NCBI GenBank assembly: GCA_029531795.1
Contig: JAPEIS010000014.1
Location: 682,001 to 746,000 of the forward strand
Direction: 5' to 3'
DNA length: 64,000 nt
Source of the DNA: Sclerotinia nivalis
Lineage: Eukaryota > Ascomycota > Leotiomycetes > Helotiales > Sclerotiniaceae
Shown here: positions 59,081 through 64,000 of the stretch, one piece after another
Numbering within the stretch: position 1 is the stretch's first letter
How the letters are laid out: each line of letters opens with the position of its first letter
Notes under the pieces: generated by a model
The model's database searches: none
Told to the model about the DNA's origin: nothing
The model's input: the letters and a program-made list of their open reading frames with translations, nothing else
Made by a program: the position numbers and the translations under genes

Positions 59081-59465
59081 TTATATCCGTTCGCAAAGCC
59101 TTGTCATATCCACATCGTTCGTAGTACGGTTGATTTGAGTTTGACTTGCGTATGGCTCTAGGGCCATGATCGGCTTCAAAATGCTCTCATTGAAATAAAA
59201 TCGAACAATTGAGTTTGTGTTTCCGGTCAAAATGGTGTCGTTTGAGGCTAGAACGAAATTGGTAAACATTACATTATGTGTTAAAAATGATTTCTTGTGG
59301 ATATAATTTGTGTGTAAAATTGAAATACTTGCCTTGAGCATAGATGTAGATAGTTCTTTCAACATACAAACCAAAGAAATCGTCTTCATCTCGAGATTTC
59401 CTTCTCCATTTGTAGGCCACCTTCCACGGAACCAATTCGACATTATTGTGTAGATCAGTGACTCC
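59081..59465 (-). CDS. Two exon-like segments of an unrecognised protein (incomplete model)
   Basis: An acceptor-like AG at about 59466 opens a frame reading GVTDLHNNVELVPWKVAYKW, and at its end GLYVERTIYIYAQ. A GC donor (CAAG then GCAAGT, 59332) and a TTCTAG acceptor (59248) join it in frame to ASNDTILTGNTNSIVRFYF, which runs to a stop at 59081. Composition is protein-like (aromatic and charged alternation), but no upstream exons or start could be fixed and no family is recognised. It may be the 3' end of a gene or a pseudogene. Confidence 0.35.
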
Positions 59466-60052
59466 AATCTAATCCATTAAAGGCTATGAAACTCTAGCTA
59501 ATGGATATAGATTTGTACAAGCAAAGAGCCTTAGAATTCGAAGACCATCATAAGTGAGCGGAGAGCCATAACGGTGTTCATCAACAATTTAGTTAAACTC
59601 TTCTTCTTGAGCTTGCATTATTTTTGCAAGTCACCAGTGGAATTATCACCTCACGGGGCAATCAAAAGCGGACTTAGGCTGCACAGGGACCTTTAGTGCT
59701 GAGAGGGAGATTGCCATCCTTCTTATTGAACCTAGGCAGTAGTTTGAGATAATTCATTTATTGTTCAACTGCTCTAGAGTGAAGCTATTTACCTCACAAT
59801 ATGCCCTAACAAATAATTCATCCCCAGCTAATGCGAGAGGTATATGACGATGAAGCAATGCCAATTCCAACACTTATCACTATTGTTCATTCCTTTCGTT
59901 CTTGTATCCACAGATGACTTTTGGCTTTTGTGTTTCCCATTCAAGTAATGGCGTCATTTTGACATCTGGGAATGTCTCACTCATTTAGACCTTTCCTAAT
60001 TTCGAGCTTCTTCAAAGGGTAATCTTAAAAGCCATGGCTTTATAACACTTAC
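59466..60052 (-). other. Region between exon-like segments, uncertain
   Basis: A minus-strand fragment reads LELALLHRHIPLALAGDELF (about 59870-59800) and ends at a GTAAAT donor-like site. Another reads RYGSPLTYDGLRILRLFACT (about 59572-59510). Stops separate the fragments. They suggest a decayed or strongly spliced gene that I cannot assemble. Confidence 0.2.
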
Positions 60053-60178
60053 GAATGATGGGCTGTGAGGATTCTCTTCTCCAACGCGGATTTCCAATGA
60101 CAACGGTTGTTTGGTTCGATTCTTCTGAGGTTTTTGGCCAGTGGCGGCTGGGCTCGAAAGAGCGTTGCTAGACGACAT
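60053..60178 (-). CDS. Possible first exon of an unrecognised gene
   Basis: An ATG at 60178 opens 42 codons (MSSSNALSSPAATGQKPQKN... to HSPSF), ending at a perfect GTAAGT donor at 60052. Ser/Pro/Lys-rich start followed by PLSLEIRVGEENPH. It could lead into the exon-like fragments downstream (59081-59870). Model incomplete. Confidence 0.3.
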
Positions 60179-60421
60179 ATTAGTAGATGTTTTCACTACT
60201 CCTTTCGTTACCTCTAATGTAGGAAAGGAGAAGCTGGTGATAGTAGAACATCAGAGGTTCAATCACAAATCTTAGTCCACGCAATGGCAGCAGCAGCATT
60301 GTCTCTCGTCCTTCCTTCCTTCTCAATAAGTGCTGTTAACGAGAATGGCTTTGAAGGAGATTCTCCTCCTCTATTTTATCTAATCAACATCAATTCGAAG
60401 ACTCTCTATATACTGGCCTTC

Positions 60422-60853
60422 CTACTTACATACTTTGCCGAGTCCTACTTGTTTGCAGCGTTTCTGCTGCTCATGAGGCAGCGGTCCAAACATTCCTTCA
60501 TCTGTAATATCTGCGCCGTCAAAACTTCTCGGAACATCATTTACTGCTTCCTCTCCGCAACCGCATGTGCAGAAAACTGATAATGCGCAATTTGTCTCTG
60601 AATATCCTCGCGAAACACCATCTTCGTCTCCTATGACTGATGGTCTGAGGGTCAGAAATTCCTTTCGGAACTCGTATTTTGGTTTGCCGCCAGGGTACCA
60701 TAGGAACGTATGACGAGTACTGCTTATCCTATTATGTACTCCGTCCAATTCCACCAAATTTCCCTTCCTGTGCCCGAGCAATAGAAGCCTCGTAATTTTC
60801 CCCTTGAAGCTAGCCATGAAGCTCTTGGTAACTTCTGTTAACTTTTGCATCAA
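60422..60853 (-). CDS. Possible exon or small gene, unrecognised (up to 143 codons)
   Basis: The open minus-strand frame contains FLWYPGGKPKYEFRKEF and a Cys-rich patch CTCGCGEEAVNDVP. Near its end GLGK is followed by GTATGTAAG, a possible donor. A diverged second copy of part of its 5' sequence lies near 61000 (see findings). No family recognised; it could be a gene relic. Confidence 0.3.
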   Translation of the reverse strand: MMQKLTEVTKSFMASFKGKITRLLLLGHRKGNLVELDGVHNRISSTRHTFLWYPGGKPKYEFRKEFLTLRPSVIGDEDGVSRGYSETNCALSVFCTCGCGEEAVNDVPRSFDGADITDEGMFGPLPHEQQKRCKQVGLGKVCK

Positions 60854-63800
60854 TTCCCATGACCCATAGTATCTTTCTTCTTCGCAGTCGTCTGGGTAGC
60901 ACTGAAATTCTCACTCCCCGAAGCAACCTTTCTCTTGTTTCTCTTAGGATCAACGGATTAAGAGCGATGTAGGCGCGAAAATGTCTACTTTCAGCTCGCC
61001 ATAAAGCTCTCGGTAACTTCTCTTGGCTTTGGAATTAAGGAAGTACTTGTTGCTTACCAGTATTGCCTTTGAACTATCTCTTTGAGAAGATTTGTTGAAA
61101 ATAGAAGTGAATCCTTTAGGTCGGTCGTAGTCAGGTTGCGGTTACTGATTGTTGATATTGTGTACCTAGCTGATTCGGGTGGGCATTCCTATTGGAGTGA
61201 AAGATCAATCTGGCATCGCAACATTAACTAGATAAGATCAGCTTGATCAGAGGTACAGTTTGTGCCAGCGTTGCACCACATCTCGCAGAACACTTTCCAG
61301 TATTGCCGGCATGCTACAATCAAGTAAAGTACTGGGCTTATGGCATTTACATTATAACTCACTCAACGTATTTGCTCTGAGTATATCGGATCGTGTCTGA
61401 GTATTAGCGACTAATTGGCGGCAGCATCTCTCCAAAATTGTTCTCTGCTCATCTTGCAACTTCATCAATAACTTCATTTTAAATTAACGCAATAGCTGAA
61501 GGTAAAATAGGCTAGCCTTTGTAAAGCTGGAATTAATCTTATAGCAGTAGGTTTATAAGATTAATACACATATTCACCCACACTATTGATTAAACCCCGT
61601 CTCAGAAGTTGAACACTTTCAATTTTTACCACTGAATAGTACGCAATGAAGATTTTTGAACAGTTTGGAAGTTCCCTCAGTTCGGTGAAACAAAGCTCCT
61701 CTTCAACCTCGAAGAGATGAAGCCAACTCACAGAGAACGATTAAAGACTTATTCCATGCTCTGTTGATGGCTGTATACCTAGTACAAAGTATGGATCAAA
61801 AGGTAGAGAGAGATCAAAAGGATAAACCTGAAAATGTAGACAATTACCACCAGATCCGTATCTAGGTCAACCTCCCTCCCGATTAATCTTCACAACCTGC
61901 TAAACATCATCAATGAAACCACCCTTCATCTTTCTCTACAATGATAGTAAGCCCCTCATTACTTATTCCGAGCAGAAATCTCTATCATCAAAGCTTAACA
62001 TTAATCCTTGATCTACAATTATGCACTCCCTGAGTGGAAAACCTTACACCAAACACACAAATTGGAAAGTAATTAAAAACACATCTATTTCACTACTACT
62101 CAATCTTGTCAATACAAATCCAAACCCTACAGAAGCCAGGGCACTGATTAATAAAAAACTTCCAAGAACATTTATTTAACTCCCAGACCAAAAAAATGAC
62201 AAAGCGAATTAACATTGAATTGCAAAAAGTCAGTGTTTATCTGGGATGTAAGTTTTTGTCCATGCTGCACCACCCAAAGGTTTCAAAGAACCAACTTTTT
62301 TGTTGGTCTTCTTGTACTTCTTTTCTTGCCTGTGTAGAAGAAGGGCTGGAAGAAGACAGACAGACATTCAATTCAGATATGCAACATAAAGAAAAAGTTA
62401 CAAATCACGGAGGGAGGGGAGATCATTGATCCGGGGTCCTTGGGTTGTACAAGAAGAGAGGTCATGAGTTTTAAGAGATTCATACTATACACAGATTAAA
62501 ACTGCTCTTTGGGATTTAGAAAGAAGGTCATGAGTTGTTCGATTTAGGAGGAATTGTGTTCCCAGTTATATAATAACCTTATATTAAAAATTCTTCGTTT
62601 ATGGGAATGAGGGACTCGTTATCTGTGATTGGTTTTAATAAAGGGGGTACTGAATCACAGATCTTGGGAACTATATCCTATGTTTAGATCAGGGATTAAG
62701 ACCACTAGGAATCGGTACTGCTGAAAGGGATGTGTAGTAAATTTAGATATATCCTTGTGCACTTCAAGATTTCCAGCAACTCTAGTATGCCCTTCAACTA
62801 CATCCAATGACTCCTAATTGCATTGACAACAGCTCTCCAAGGTCTATAAGAGTCTTCAATAGCTAGAAAAAGGAATTGGACAAATTAAATAAGTAAAAAA
62901 GAACTGCATGAAAAGATATTGGTGCTGGGATATCCGATGTGTGATTGATGTATCAGTAGGAAGAACTAGGTGTGAGTGAATAGGTATATAATTTCTCGAT
63001 GTATGTGATATCTAGCAAGGTTTTGGGAAAACATGTGCTCTGTTTACAGACATCCTATCCTAAAGGATTTTAAAGCCTAGACTCACACCTAATGCTGAGG
63101 AGAAGAAGATAGGATTGTAAAAGCAGACGGGAGCTCAAAGTTGAGTTATGATGATAGGATACGTGGACTCTAGAGGGAGTAGCAGAGAAAGTCTTTAATT
63201 TGGTTTTGTGAATTTTCACTAAACTTTCAGTGAAGATGGATCTTTCCATAAACAATCATTTATTTGAAGAATATGGATTTGGTGAAAGCAATGACTATCT
63301 GTACTTGCTAATATCCCATGAATGTGATAGAGTCAACACCCAAGATACAGGCTCTGAATCTCAAAATGTGGAATTGATACAGAAAATGTACCTCTCAGAT
63401 AGGTAGTAGTGTAATTGTAGTGACGAAAGAAAAGTTTGTTGACTTTGAGGTTGGTGACCTGTATGTAATGTGGATGTTTCTGCTTTATGAAGAAGATTTG
63501 TGTCGTTTTAATCATATGGTTGCATTATCTACACCGTTCTCCTGTGTGATATGGTATAGTAGGTGCTGCTGTTTGAATTTTCAAGGGGGAAGGGAAGTCA
63601 TAATAACGGGTTCGACTGGAGTAATGCCTTGAATGCATTGACAGTGTATTGTGTACCATGCGATTGTGAGCATGATCTAGTTTTCTTAAAGAATATATAT
63701 ATGTATACCAAATAGAGATGAAGTAGAACACAAGAAGGAAGACTTCAAGAATTGACGGAAGACGAAATACAATTTAGAAAGGAGATGTGATATATATGAC

Positions 63801-64000
63801 ACATCCTTTTCATTCCAAGTGAAAAGCAATTTCCTTCTGAATACACGCAGGGAAATATACCGATCCATCTGATGCGAATGAGCGATTTACTTCTGCGTTG
63901 TACATCTCGTACTTGTACTTCATACGAAGAGTAACATCATGAAAGTAGAGTGATAAATGCATGAATAATAATTGGAAGTTTATTAACTGCATATGATCCT
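60854..64000. other. 3.1-kb AT-rich region to the right edge, no gene seen
   Basis: The sequence has only short, compositionally unremarkable frames on both strands and no tRNA, rRNA or transposon ends that I could identify. It may belong to the repeat-affected intergenic block that begins at 54.4 kb. Confidence 0.35.

Noticed and set aside
1..64000. CRISPR array, prokaryotic operon or biosynthetic gene cluster
   Set aside because: Introns, gene families and repeats are eukaryotic and fungal. No spaced direct-repeat array and no core biosynthetic enzyme were seen.

Overview
The window is nuclear DNA of a filamentous ascomycete. Genes carry short spliceosomal introns of about 50-170 bp with CTRAY-type branch sites, are closely packed on both strands, and are separated by AT-rich intergenic DNA with pyrimidine-rich leaders. 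The gene content (Ste7-type MAPKK, bicupin oxalate decarboxylase, GOLD/PH Osh3, filamentous-fungal Hfd1, Ste7 N-terminus) and the roughly 40% GC look suggest a leotiomycete, most likely Sclerotiniaceae (Botrytis/Sclerotinia group). That placement is inference and was not tested.

Layout. 1-7.5 kb: a partial gene running off the left edge, a ubiquitin-like-domain/proline-rich protein, and a charged coiled-coil protein with a duplicated C-terminal motif. 7.7-13.3 kb: AP-3 mu subunit, a DMAC1-like mitochondrial protein, a multi-spanning membrane protein and exosome subunit Rrp4. 14.4-18.9 kb: a zinc alcohol dehydrogenase and a large protein of unknown function. 18.9-23 kb: gene-poor. 23-27.7 kb: fatty aldehyde dehydrogenase, mitoribosomal mS35 and Alg13. 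29.4-34.2 kb: secreted oxalate decarboxylase, a HAD hydrolase (YOR131C type) with an 18-nt microexon, and a small membrane protein. 36-43.8 kb: Ste7 MAPKK and Spt6. 45-54.4 kb: Osh3-type oxysterol-binding protein, an IFRD protein and an FHA-domain protein. 54.4-64 kb: gene-poor, repeat-affected DNA with a decayed Tc1/mariner element that carries a nested 104-bp solo-LTR-like insertion, followed by exon-like fragments of unrecognised or decayed genes.

Most genes are unlinked housekeeping functions: RNA decay, transcription, mitochondrial translation, N-glycosylation, lipid transfer and vesicle traffic. No biosynthetic cluster, tRNA, rRNA or CRISPR array was seen. The more unusual signals are two well-supported GC-AG introns (one next to an 18-nt microexon), a 16-residue motif duplicated with only synonymous differences, an in-frame stop-free intron in rrp4, and the nested transposon with both sets of target-site duplications readable. 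All exon boundaries were worked out by hand from splice signals, frame and family conservation.
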